DNA from: Halomarinibacterium sedimenti
GTDB lineage: Bacteria > Bacteroidota > Bacteroidia > Flavobacteriales > Flavobacteriaceae
Reading direction: 5' to 3'
Assembly: GCF_019312585.1 (NCBI RefSeq)
Contig: NZ_JAHWDP010000005.1
Span: forward strand, 1-64,000
Length of the DNA: 64,000 nt
Shown: positions 37,009-45,636 of the stretch, piece by piece
Layout: each line of letters starts with the position of its first letter
Position numbering within the stretch: the stretch's first letter is position 1
Program-made: the position numbers and the translations under genes
Notes under the pieces: generated by a model
The model's input: the letters and a program-made list of their open reading frames with translations, nothing else
Told to the model about the DNA's origin: nothing
Databases searched by the model: none

Positions 37009-37926
37009 ATGAAGGATATGGACAAAAACTACATATTACACAAATACCTTAATGGCGAAGCCACTATAGAAGAAATTGAATTATTAAAAAATGATTCAGA
37101 ATATACTTCTTATGTAAAAATTGCTGAAGCCACCAAAGGTTTTGAAACTCCAGCTTTTAAAGCGGAAGAAACTTTTACTGCTATCAAATCCAAAAATGAT
37201 ATAAAAGAGGGGAAAGTAAGATCGTTATTTTCTTCAAAATATATTTTAAGAATCGCGGCCGTGTTGGCATTGATTGTAACAAGTTATCTATTCTTAGAAA
37301 ATAGAGATACTTCCATTACTACAGACATTGCGCAAAAAGAAAATTTCTTGTTGCCAGACGAATCTGAAGTAACCCTAAACGCTATGTCGCAGCTAGTTTA
37401 TAATAAAAAAGGATGGGACAAAGAACGAAAATTATCCTTGGAAGGGGAGGCTTATTTTAAGGTAAAGAAAGGATCCACTTTTAGTGTTGAGACACCTCAA
37501 GGCACCGTAACAGTTTTAGGAACTCAGTTTAATGTTTTTTCAAGGAAAAATCAATTTAATATTACCTGTTATGAAGGACTTGTAAGTGTTGCCTTTAGTG
37601 ATACGATTGTAAAAATTCCAGCAGGAAATTATATTACAATTGAAAGCAATAAAATAATAAACAATGAAACTTTAGCGCTTAATGCCCCAACTTGGGTTAA
37701 TAAAGAGAGTTCTTTTGAAAACGTTTTGGTTACCGATGTTTTAGCAGAATTAAAAAGACAATATCCCGTTACTATACATACAGAATTAAATTTAAATAAA
37801 AGATTTACAGGAAGCTTTACACATACCAATTTAACAGTAGCATTACGCTCCATTTGCGATCCATTACAGCTAGATTTTACTATCGCAAATAACGAAGTGA
37901 CGCTTTATGCAAAGAACAGTAACTAA
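37009..37926 (+). CDS. FecR-type anti-sigma factor
   Basis: A 305-residue inner-membrane regulator. The cytoplasmic N-terminal part (to about 70) would hold the sigma factor; a single membrane segment (ILRIAAVLALIVTSYLFL) lies near residues 73-90; the periplasmic FecR domain includes VETPQGTVTVLGTQFNVFS; the C-terminal DUF4974-type segment is VLAELKRQYPVTIHTELNLNKRFTGSFT. I use the ATG at 37009; an ATG at 37018 is equally possible, and a TTG at 36997 would fall at the predicted transcription start. Its end overlaps the receptor gene by 20 bases, so translation is probably coupled. Confidence 0.9.
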   Translation: MKDMDKNYILHKYLNGEATIEEIELLKNDSEYTSYVKIAEATKGFETPAFKAEETFTAIKSKNDIKEGKVRSLFSSKYILRIAAVLALIVTSYLFLENRDTSITTDIAQKENFLLPDESEVTLNAMSQLVYNKKGWDKERKLSLEGEAYFKVKKGSTFSVETPQGTVTVLGTQFNVFSRKNQFNITCYEGLVSVAFSDTIVKIPAGNYITIESNKIINNETLALNAPTWVNKESSFENVLVTDVLAELKRQYPVTIHTELNLNKRFTGSFTHTNLTVALRSICDPLQLDFTIANNEVTLYAKNSN

Positions 37927-40453
37927 ACAACAATCAACTTTCCTTTGCCTCTTTTTATTCTTTTTCCAAACCATTATGGTGGCTCAAGAAATGCTTCCAT
38001 TATTGGAAATCATAACGGATTTAGAACAAAAGCACGAGGTACGATTTTCTTATGTGGAAGCTGAAATTACTGGAATACAAGTAGTTTCTCCTAACTCTAC
38101 TTCTTCATTAGCAGAAAGTATTGAGCATCTCAACTCAAAAACTCCGTTTCAGTTTAATAAAATTAATGATAGGTATTATTCAATAACCAAAAGAGAAGTG
38201 GTTACTTCTAATTATTGTGGAAAAATTATTGATGGAAGTACAGGCCTACCCTTAGAAAATGCTTCCGTTTTAGTAGGAGTTAATAAATACACCACGGTTT
38301 CAAACAGCCAAGGCGTGTTTTATATTCCAAACAGTTATATTTCTGAATCTATTTCCATAAGCTATATTGGGTTCGAAACATTAAATCCCTACAGCTCCTC
38401 TATTTCTCCCAATTGTCCGGAAATTGTACTATTTCCATCCATTTCAAGATTAAATGAAGTACTTATAAGCAATGTTTTGGTTCGTGGTATTAGCCGAAAC
38501 GTAAATGGCTCTACTAGTTTGCGCACTCAAAACTTCGGACTACTTCCAGGCCAAACCGAAAATGATGTATTGCAAATGGTGCAGGCTCTCCCAGGGATAG
38601 AAAGCAGCAATGAGACTATTTCTACCATTAATATTCGCGGGGGTGCCAACGATGAAAATTTAATTCTATGGGAGGGAATAAGAATGTACCAAACAGGGCA
38701 CTTTTTTGGCCTTATTTCTGCTTTTAATCCAAGCCTTACTAAAGAAGTATCGGTTTATAAAAACGGAACCCCTGCTACCTTTGGGGAAAGTGTTTCGGGA
38801 GTAATTGATATGACTTCCAATAATAACATTGCTAGAAAATTTAATGGAGGCATTGGAACCAACCTTATTAACGCCAATGCTTTTTTAGAAATTCCTATCT
38901 CCAATACACTAGGGTTTCAAATTTCTGGAAGATCTTCTATTAATGAAATTTTTGAAACCCCTGCGTATAATAGTTTTTCAGACAGAATATTTCAGGAAAC
39001 ATTAATTACAAATTTGAATAACCCAGAGTTGGTTTCCAATCTACAAACCAATGAGTTTTTTCATTTTTTTGATGTAGGAGGAAAAATCCTTTGGGACCCA
39101 ACCGAAAAGGATAAAATCCGACTTAATTTCCTAGCTCTTGAAAACCATTTTGAATACACAGAACGGCTTTTTACAGATGAAGAAACTAGTACTTTAAAAC
39201 AAAAAAGTGAAGCCATAGGCCTTTCTTGGGAACGAAAATGGAATAATTCTTTTATCACCGAAGCATCCACGAATGTTTCCCACTATCTCTTATTTTCAAA
39301 AAAACAGGATATTTTAACCACTCAGGAAATTAATCAAGAAAATGAAGTTTTAGAGCTTTCAGCCAAGCTTGACACTCGCTTAAAATTGTCAGATAGAATA
39401 CAACTTAACTCTGGATATCATTTTTCGGAAATAGGAGTTGCCAATACACAAGATGTTAATTTGCCACGTTTTCGAGATTACGAAAAAAACGTGCTCCGCT
39501 CACACATTACTTATGGAGAACTACAATACGCTTCTTCTAATAAAAAAACAAGGATTAACGGGGGCTTACGAGGCAACTATTTTGAAAAACTTGATGAAAT
39601 TATAATAGAACCCCGTTTTAATTTATATCAAGAAATTTCAAATGGATTTGCCTTTGAATTGGCTGGAGAATTTAAAAGTCAGACCGTGACCCAACGAATT
39701 GACTTACAAAGTGATTTTCTGGGAGTTGAAAAAAGAAGATGGGTGTTGGCAGATAATGATGAAGTACCTATTAAAAAAAGCAAACAAGGTTCTGTTGGAT
39801 TATTATATAATTATGAGGGTTGGTTTATTAATGCCGAAGGGTATTACAAAAATGTAGAGGGTATTACAAGTAAAAGTCAGGGGTTTCAAAATCAATTTCA
39901 GTTTTCGAATGAAATTGGAAACTATTCAGTAAAGGGGATTGAAGTAATTCTCAACAAAAAGTGGAGAAACTTTAGTGGATGGGCAAGCTATGGATACAGC
40001 AAAAATGATTATGATTTTGAAAATTTATCGCCTAGTCAATTTCCCAATAATATTGATATTACGCATACCGTAACCGTGGCGAGTACTTACCAATTAAAAA
40101 ATTTAAAATTGGCAGCGGGACTTAATTGGCGTACAGGAAAACCGTATACTTTACCCAGTGAAGAACCACTTATTTTTGATGATGGCATACTTAGCATTCC
40201 GTATAATAATCCCAATGAAGAGCGTTTGCCAGACTATTTAAGATTAGATCTTTCTGCCGAATACCATTGGGATATTTCTGAAAGTGTTGATGCTAAATTC
40301 AATTTGGCATTACTCAATGTAACCAGCCAAGAAAGCATACTCAACCGAAGATTCGCTTTAGAAGATGATACTGCTTTTAATTCAGAAATAAATCGAATTG
40401 AAGAACGGTCTTTAGGTTTTACCCCCAATTTTTCAGTACAATTTCTTTTTTAG
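37907..40453 (+). CDS. TonB-dependent receptor with STN signalling domain
   Basis: An 848-residue outer-membrane receptor. After a signal peptide (to about residue 27, MVAQ) comes an STN-like domain (about 30-95: LLEIITDLEQKHEVRFSYVE, LNSKTPFQFNKINDRYYSI), then a carboxypeptidase-like domain (GKIIDGSTGLPLENASVLVG), the plug (NIRGGANDENLILWEGIRMY, FGESVSGVIDMTS) and a barrel ending with FTPNFSVQFLF. STN domains transmit substrate binding to FecR, so this is the probable input of the sigma/anti-sigma pair. No SusD-like partner is adjacent, so it is not a standard polysaccharide locus. Substrate unknown; a siderophore, peptide or exported protein ligand is possible. Confidence 0.92.
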   Translation: MQRTVTKQQSTFLCLFLFFFQTIMVAQEMLPLLEIITDLEQKHEVRFSYVEAEITGIQVVSPNSTSSLAESIEHLNSKTPFQFNKINDRYYSITKREVVTSNYCGKIIDGSTGLPLENASVLVGVNKYTTVSNSQGVFYIPNSYISESISISYIGFETLNPYSSSISPNCPEIVLFPSISRLNEVLISNVLVRGISRNVNGSTSLRTQNFGLLPGQTENDVLQMVQALPGIESSNETISTINIRGGANDENLILWEGIRMYQTGHFFGLISAFNPSLTKEVSVYKNGTPATFGESVSGVIDMTSNNNIARKFNGGIGTNLINANAFLEIPISNTLGFQISGRSSINEIFETPAYNSFSDRIFQETLITNLNNPELVSNLQTNEFFHFFDVGGKILWDPTEKDKIRLNFLALENHFEYTERLFTDEETSTLKQKSEAIGLSWERKWNNSFITEASTNVSHYLLFSKKQDILTTQEINQENEVLELSAKLDTRLKLSDRIQLNSGYHFSEIGVANTQDVNLPRFRDYEKNVLRSHITYGELQYASSNKKTRINGGLRGNYFEKLDEIIIEPRFNLYQEISNGFAFELAGEFKSQTVTQRIDLQSDFLGVEKRRWVLADNDEVPIKKSKQGSVGLLYNYEGWFINAEGYYKNVEGITSKSQGFQNQFQFSNEIGNYSVKGIEVILNKKWRNFSGWASYGYSKNDYDFENLSPSQFPNNIDITHTVTVASTYQLKNLKLAAGLNWRTGKPYTLPSEEPLIFDDGILSIPYNNPNEERLPDYLRLDLSAEYHWDISESVDAKFNLALLNVTSQESILNRRFALEDDTAFNSEINRIEERSLGFTPNFSVQFLF

Positions 40454-40527
40454 CTCTCTACCAGAATTCATACATTTTTTCTTTCTACCAGTTTTAAGGG
40501 ATAATCATGAGTTTTATAGTAGCTACA

Positions 40528-40541
40528 TTAGTTGTAACTAA
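40528..40541 (+). promoter_or_regulatory. Inverted repeat TTAGTT-GT-AACTAA before the Ig-repeat gene
   Basis: A 6-base dyad 12 bases before the ATG at 40554, next to a GTAGCTAC palindrome at 40519-40526. Possible operator or leader hairpin; function unknown. Confidence 0.3.
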
Positions 40542-40553
40542 AAAATAAAAAAT

Positions 40554-42449
40554 ATGAAAACAACTTGCCTCTTATCATTTTTCATATGTATATCCTTCTC
40601 TTTACAAGCACAATATGATGCAGAAATACTTTCCTTGGATTTTCCAGATGAAATGAATCCCTCCGAAAATTACCAATTAGACCTTACTTTTAAAAATACT
40701 GGGGAAAGTGAACTAAATAGAAGTACTTGCACCTTAAAGGTCACTTATATTAGTGGTCCCAATTCTGAAGCTGGAGAGGACCTAACTATTGAGAAAGATC
40801 TCACTGTAAATGTATCTTCTGGAGATCAATATACCTATAGATGGACTGTTGAAGCACCCATTATACCTGGTGATTACAAAATGAATGTAGCCCTTTTAAA
40901 TGGCAGTAAAACCCTAGATGAAGAAGAGGTAACAACAACCGTAGAGGAGTCCTATAATTCTACCATTAAGTTTACCTATCCTAACCCAATCCAACCAGAG
41001 GTACGATATGCACCCCTAAATGCCACCGTTCGAAATTCTGGAAAAGCCCAATGGCCTGAAGGGAAATATGAATTAATAGGAAAAATGGTTACGTCCCCAT
41101 CAGATGCCAGTATAGATGATATTACGGCTTTCGAATTTGAGGAAGAAATTGATCTTTCAAATTTAGAACCTGGCAACTCAAAGTTTCACCGTTTTGAAGA
41201 TTATTTTGAAGCACCTTCAACTGGGGGAACCTATCATGTAAAGGTAACATTACATTTGGATGGAAAGCCCTTTAAGGTGGATAACGGAGAATTAAATTTA
41301 AACCCTTCTGTCCTATTGGAAGATCAAAAAGCCGATATTCAAGAAAAAGTGACAAAAAAAATCTATCCCAATGAAACGTATCCAGTAAGCTTTACCATAA
41401 AAAATTCCGGAAAAGTAAATTGGGATAAAGGTAATTATTCTCTTAAATCAACGGTAACCAAAAGATCCTCTTCCTATATTGACAAAAAACCTTTCGAAAC
41501 TACAGTTAAAATTAATGCGGTCGAGATGGCGCCAGGAAAATCGGTATCCGTAAAATTCCCAGATATCAAAACACCAGAAATGGCGGGTACGGTCGAGGTG
41601 AAATACGAAATTTTATTGGGAGGTAAATCTACTGAAATAGAAGGAGCCGATAAGACCATCAAATACGAAATTGTAGAAGTAACTCCAGATCCCAAACAAT
41701 TTGCTCAAAACGAAAAGGCACCAACCACGAATGAGAAACCCAAAACTACTATAAAGGAGAATGTGACCACCAAAATCTACCCAGAGAAATCTTATCCTAT
41801 AAGTTTTACAATTAAAAATTCTGGAAAAATTAAATGGGAAAAAGGAGATTATTCTTTAAAGGCGACTGTCACTAGGAAACCCTCTTCAGTAGATGATAAT
41901 ATTTTTGAACACACCGTAAAATTTAATGGCAGTGAAATGAGTCCAGGAAAAGTGGTAACCCTAAAGTTTCCAGAAATAAATACCCCAGATGCTTCTGGGG
42001 TGGTGGAAGTCTCCTACGAAATACTGAAAAACAGTAAACCTACCCAAATTGAAGATGCGACAAGAAAAATTCGGTATGAAATTGTAGAATTATTACCTGA
42101 ATTAAATATTGGAAGAATTACCCTAGAAGATGCCATGGTTTCTGGAAAAACCTATAAACTCAAGCTTGACATGAAAAACTATGGAGATATTAGTGCTTCA
42201 AAGGACGATTGGGAAGTAAAATGCAAAACCAGGACCATAAAGCCCTCAAATTATAGACCTCCTCGAGGCACGTTCGATTTTAGCTTGGACGGTATAGATA
42301 TGAAGGCCAAGGAAACAAAATATATTAATGGTATCATTAAAGCTCCAAAAGTGGATCAAGAAACCTCTATTCGATTAGAATTTGAAGTTTACTATAAAGG
42401 AGATAAAATGGGGGGGCCTAAAACATTCGATATAAAAATTAAATCTTAA
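40554..42449 (+). CDS. Secreted protein with about five Ig-like (NBR1-type) repeats
   Basis: A 631-residue exported protein (signal peptide residues 1-19, LQAQ). The mature chain appears to be about five beta-sandwich domains of 105-120 residues. Each contains a segment like LDLTFKNTGESEL or VSFTIKNSGKVNWDKGNYSLK and a later APG-type turn, resembling NBR1/CARDB-type Ig domains. Domains at about 257-375 and 395-510 are near-duplicates (KIYPNETYPVSFTIKNSGK versus KIYPEKSYPISFTIKNSGK), indicating recent tandem duplication. No enzyme motif and no T9SS C-terminal domain is seen. The small secreted protein gene starts four bases downstream, followed by the kinase and regulator genes. Confidence 0.82.
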   Translation: MKTTCLLSFFICISFSLQAQYDAEILSLDFPDEMNPSENYQLDLTFKNTGESELNRSTCTLKVTYISGPNSEAGEDLTIEKDLTVNVSSGDQYTYRWTVEAPIIPGDYKMNVALLNGSKTLDEEEVTTTVEESYNSTIKFTYPNPIQPEVRYAPLNATVRNSGKAQWPEGKYELIGKMVTSPSDASIDDITAFEFEEEIDLSNLEPGNSKFHRFEDYFEAPSTGGTYHVKVTLHLDGKPFKVDNGELNLNPSVLLEDQKADIQEKVTKKIYPNETYPVSFTIKNSGKVNWDKGNYSLKSTVTKRSSSYIDKKPFETTVKINAVEMAPGKSVSVKFPDIKTPEMAGTVEVKYEILLGGKSTEIEGADKTIKYEIVEVTPDPKQFAQNEKAPTTNEKPKTTIKENVTTKIYPEKSYPISFTIKNSGKIKWEKGDYSLKATVTRKPSSVDDNIFEHTVKFNGSEMSPGKVVTLKFPEINTPDASGVVEVSYEILKNSKPTQIEDATRKIRYEIVELLPELNIGRITLEDAMVSGKTYKLKLDMKNYGDISASKDDWEVKCKTRTIKPSNYRPPRGTFDFSLDGIDMKAKETKYINGIIKAPKVDQETSIRLEFEVYYKGDKMGGPKTFDIKIKS

Positions 42450-42453
42450 CATT

Positions 42454-42990
42454 ATGAAAAGAATATTTCTTATTTGTCTAATAGTACCAAGTATCGTTCT
42501 TTCCCAAGAAAGAACCGTTACCGAAATTGAACTAATTCCCAATGAAACCATTAGTGTAGAGGGAAGCCTTTCAGAAGGTGAAAAAATGGAAGACCTTTCG
42601 TGGGCTTGGCAAAGCAACAATGCTTGTTTTCCTGCCACCCAATATCATAAATTTACAGGAAATCATGTGCTTTACACTGGAATTATCCCTACCTATAGTG
42701 AGTTATTTATTAAAGTAATTCCAAAGGATGAAGATGCAAACTTTAGTGTTTATGCCTACCAAGTAGGTGTCGATAATAATGCCCTACCCCCAAATTTACA
42801 ATCTTGTGTTCGATGTGAAGTAGATCATAAATGGGACAGAAAGTGGAAAGGAAAAACACAAGACCATACCAGAAATGTAAAGTATATTCTAGCACTTAAT
42901 AGGTCTTATAGGTTTGTAATAGGCATTACAGGAGCCAATGAATTAACCGAAGGTGACTTTACACTTGAAATCTTTACCAAATCAAATTAA
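42454..42990 (+). CDS. Small secreted protein of unknown function
   Basis: I do not recognise the family. The 178-residue protein has a signal peptide (residues 1-17, VLSQ). The mature part has four cysteines (NNACFP, LQSCVRCEVDH) and a beta-rich pattern ending GDFTLEIFTKSN, similar in outline to pre-peptidase C-type (PPC) domains (LFIKVIPKDEDANFSVYAYQVG, RSYRFVIGITGAN). The CxxC pair could bind metal or form a disulphide. It starts four bases after the Ig-repeat gene and 36 bases before the kinase gene. Confidence 0.72.
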   Translation: MKRIFLICLIVPSIVLSQERTVTEIELIPNETISVEGSLSEGEKMEDLSWAWQSNNACFPATQYHKFTGNHVLYTGIIPTYSELFIKVIPKDEDANFSVYAYQVGVDNNALPPNLQSCVRCEVDHKWDRKWKGKTQDHTRNVKYILALNRSYRFVIGITGANELTEGDFTLEIFTKSN

Positions 42991-43026
42991 ATATATCCCC
43001 TATATTTACTATACAAAACTCACGAA

Positions 43027-44997
43027 TTGTTGATATTTTATAAATTAAAAAATGTCTCATTAATACTATGTACTGCGATATGTATCAACATACCGCAGTA
43101 CCTATGTTCACAAGAAATCGTTAAAAAACGTATTGATAGTGTCTTGGGTAGTATTAATAGTAAATCATATGAAGAAAAAAAAGAGGCCTATTCCCATTTA
43201 AATACCATAATAGCCAAAACCCAAAGTCAAGCGCAATCACTTTTTGAATATGCCCTTTCTAAAGATAGTACCGACTTAGGAAAAATGATCCTTTACAAAC
43301 GGTATAGCCAAAAATTATCTCAACAAGGTTTAACAGATGATGCTCTAAAATATAAGCTTTTAGGCTTAGAGCTTGCCAAAAAGTTAAAAGACGAAAGAGC
43401 CATAACCGAGTATAACCTTTCTGTTGGCAATACCTATTTATACCAAAACAAAGTTGACAAAGCCTTGTATCATTTTAACGTGGCTGAAGCTCTTGCCGAA
43501 AAACCAGATTACCACGACTTCCTTTGGAATGTCTATTACCACAAAGGATTATTACAAGGTGTCTTAGGCGATCTTGAGGGACATACCGAATTTTATAGAA
43601 AAATGTGGGATGCAATTAAAGAATACGAAAACACTCCTCAAAAACGATTCGCTTTATACATAATCGTAGAGCATTTTTCACAATTAGACAAGCCTATTGA
43701 ACTAGCCAAATACACCGAAATACTTTCTGAATTGTACGAAGATGCTCATCCCAACACCCCTGCGGGGCATATGCCCATTAAAAATATTTTTGAAAAACGT
43801 GAGGACCCTTCCAATATTCCACAACTTAAAGAATCTATAAGAATTAGTGATAGTTTAAACAGTATCAATTCGCAAAGTTATTCTACCATTGCGCTGGCCA
43901 ATACGTACTCAAAAATGAATTCACCAGAAAAGGCCATTCCCTATTTGGAGAAAGCCTTGGCAAAGCTAGAGACAGTGAAAAAACCACAGGTAAAACTCGA
44001 TGTTTTACTGAAAATGGCCACGATACAATTTGAAGCAAAAAATTACAAAGACGCATATACTTATAAAACCAAGGAAACCACTCTAAGAGACAGCGTGAAT
44101 TCTGAAAGGATGCAAAGAAATATTGCAGAACTCGAAGTAAAATTTGATACCGAAAAAAAGGAACGAAAAATCTTAGAACAAAATCTCACCATTGAAAAAG
44201 AAACTCGGGAAAAGAATCAAATTTTGTATTTACTTATTGGTCTAGGTATATTGCTTCTATTATCCTTTTTCTTCTTTCAAAAAAGGTTGAAAGATCAAAA
44301 AACTATTGCCACACAAAAACAAGCATTAAAAGACCAAGAAATAAAAGAACTTCAACAAAAAAATAAACTATTAGCACTTAACAGTATGATTGAAGGACAA
44401 GAAGCGGAACGGTTGCGTATTGCAAAAGACCTTCACGATAGCCTTGGAGGATTATTGAGTACCGTTAAAGCACATTTTACAACCATTCAAAAAGAAATCG
44501 AACAAATTGAGAAACTAAATATTACCGAAAAAACCAATAATCTTATTGATGAAGCCTGCATAGAGGTGCGACGTATCTCTCATAATATGATGCCCCACGC
44601 ATTAAGCATTTCTGGACTACAAGGTGCTGTGGAAGACATCACAGAAAATTTAAGAGAGGAAGGGTATGAAACAACCCTTGAGATAAAACAAGTACCCGAA
44701 AAAATTGAACCTACAAAAGAGGTGATGATTTATAGATTGGTGCAAGAAATTATATCGAATATTCGTAAACATGCCGAAGCCAAGTCTGTTTTAATTCAAA
44801 TATTAGGATATAAAAAAGAACTCAATCTCATTATTGAAGATGATGGCAAAGGGTTTATTTATGATGAGGCGATGGAAAAAGGAGGACTAGGCCTTAAAAG
44901 TATTAATAGTCGGGTGCAATTTCTCGACGGAACCATATCGTGGGACAGTCAACCAAGCAAAGGAACTTCAGTAACCATTAATATCCCCATACTATGA
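43027..44997 (+). CDS. TPR-containing histidine kinase (HisKA_3 type)
   Basis: A 656-residue sensor kinase. Signal/TM segment at the N-terminus (to about 28), TPR repeats across about 60-360 (LLGLELAKKLKDERAITEYNLSVG, IPYLEKALAKLETVK), a TM at 400-417 after a coiled coil, HisKA_3 with H470 in AKDLHDSLGGLLS, and an HATPase domain with IEDDGKGF and GGLGLKSINSR. This is the typical flavobacterial partner of LuxR-type regulators; the regulator gene overlaps its stop by four bases. No ATG is available at the N-terminus: the start is TTG at 43027 or 43030, which is unusual. Confidence 0.92.
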   Translation: MLIFYKLKNVSLILCTAICINIPQYLCSQEIVKKRIDSVLGSINSKSYEEKKEAYSHLNTIIAKTQSQAQSLFEYALSKDSTDLGKMILYKRYSQKLSQQGLTDDALKYKLLGLELAKKLKDERAITEYNLSVGNTYLYQNKVDKALYHFNVAEALAEKPDYHDFLWNVYYHKGLLQGVLGDLEGHTEFYRKMWDAIKEYENTPQKRFALYIIVEHFSQLDKPIELAKYTEILSELYEDAHPNTPAGHMPIKNIFEKREDPSNIPQLKESIRISDSLNSINSQSYSTIALANTYSKMNSPEKAIPYLEKALAKLETVKKPQVKLDVLLKMATIQFEAKNYKDAYTYKTKETTLRDSVNSERMQRNIAELEVKFDTEKKERKILEQNLTIEKETREKNQILYLLIGLGILLLLSFFFFQKRLKDQKTIATQKQALKDQEIKELQQKNKLLALNSMIEGQEAERLRIAKDLHDSLGGLLSTVKAHFTTIQKEIEQIEKLNITEKTNNLIDEACIEVRRISHNMMPHALSISGLQGAVEDITENLREEGYETTLEIKQVPEKIEPTKEVMIYRLVQEIISNIRKHAEAKSVLIQILGYKKELNLIIEDDGKGFIYDEAMEKGGLGLKSINSRVQFLDGTISWDSQPSKGTSVTINIPIL

Positions 44998-45635
44998 TAA
45001 AAGTACTTATTGTAGATGATCATAAAATGGTAATCGACGGGATGACACTTCTACTTGAAAACCATCCCGAAATCGAAGTTATTGGTACGGCCCTGGATGG
45101 TGAAGAGGGTATTGAAAAATTAAATATACTTAATCCAGATGTTGTTTTACTCGATATCAATATGCCAGGCATTAATGGTATTGATACTTGTAAAGAGATG
45201 ATTAAAATTTCACCTGAAATTAAAATCGTAGCTATTTCTATGCATAAGGAAAGCAGTCTAATTAAATTAATGCTTAAAAACGGTGCAAAAGGTTATGTTT
45301 TAAAAAATGCTGGGCAAGATGAAATTATTGAAGCCATTCAAGACGTTTATATCGGGAAAACCTATCTTGATGAAACTGTTAACGAAATTATTGTAAATAG
45401 TGTTACTAAAAGCTCGCAACAAATTGCTCAAAGTCCTTTTCCAAGTTTATCAAGACGCGAAAAAGAAATTTTAGAACTTATTCTTGAAGAATGTACCACG
45501 CAAGAAATTGCCGAAAAACTCTTTATTAGCTTTGGTACTGTAGAAACTCACCGTAGAAATATGCTGATAAAAACAGGAGCTCGAAACACCGCAGGATTGG
45601 TACGTATTGCTTTAGAATACGAGCTTCATAAATAA
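44994..45635 (+). CDS. Response regulator, NarL/FixJ family
   Basis: A 213-residue DNA-binding regulator. The receiver domain has the acidic pair D8/D9, phospho-acceptor D54 (VVLLDINMPG) and the conserved lysine in KGYVLKNAG; the C-terminal LuxR helix-turn-helix is LSRREKEILELILEECTTQEIAEKLFISFGTVETHRRNM. The ATG overlaps the kinase stop (ATGA), so the pair is translationally coupled and forms a two-component system. Likely targets include the co-linear secreted protein genes, but no binding site was identified. Confidence 0.95.
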   Translation: MIKVLIVDDHKMVIDGMTLLLENHPEIEVIGTALDGEEGIEKLNILNPDVVLLDINMPGINGIDTCKEMIKISPEIKIVAISMHKESSLIKLMLKNGAKGYVLKNAGQDEIIEAIQDVYIGKTYLDETVNEIIVNSVTKSSQQIAQSPFPSLSRREKEILELILEECTTQEIAEKLFISFGTVETHRRNMLIKTGARNTAGLVRIALEYELHK

Positions 45636-45636
45636 A

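Noticed and set aside
37907-40453. Polysaccharide utilisation locus around the TonB receptor
   Set aside because: No SusD-like, glycoside hydrolase or sulfatase gene is adjacent; the receptor is of the FecA-type with STN domain.
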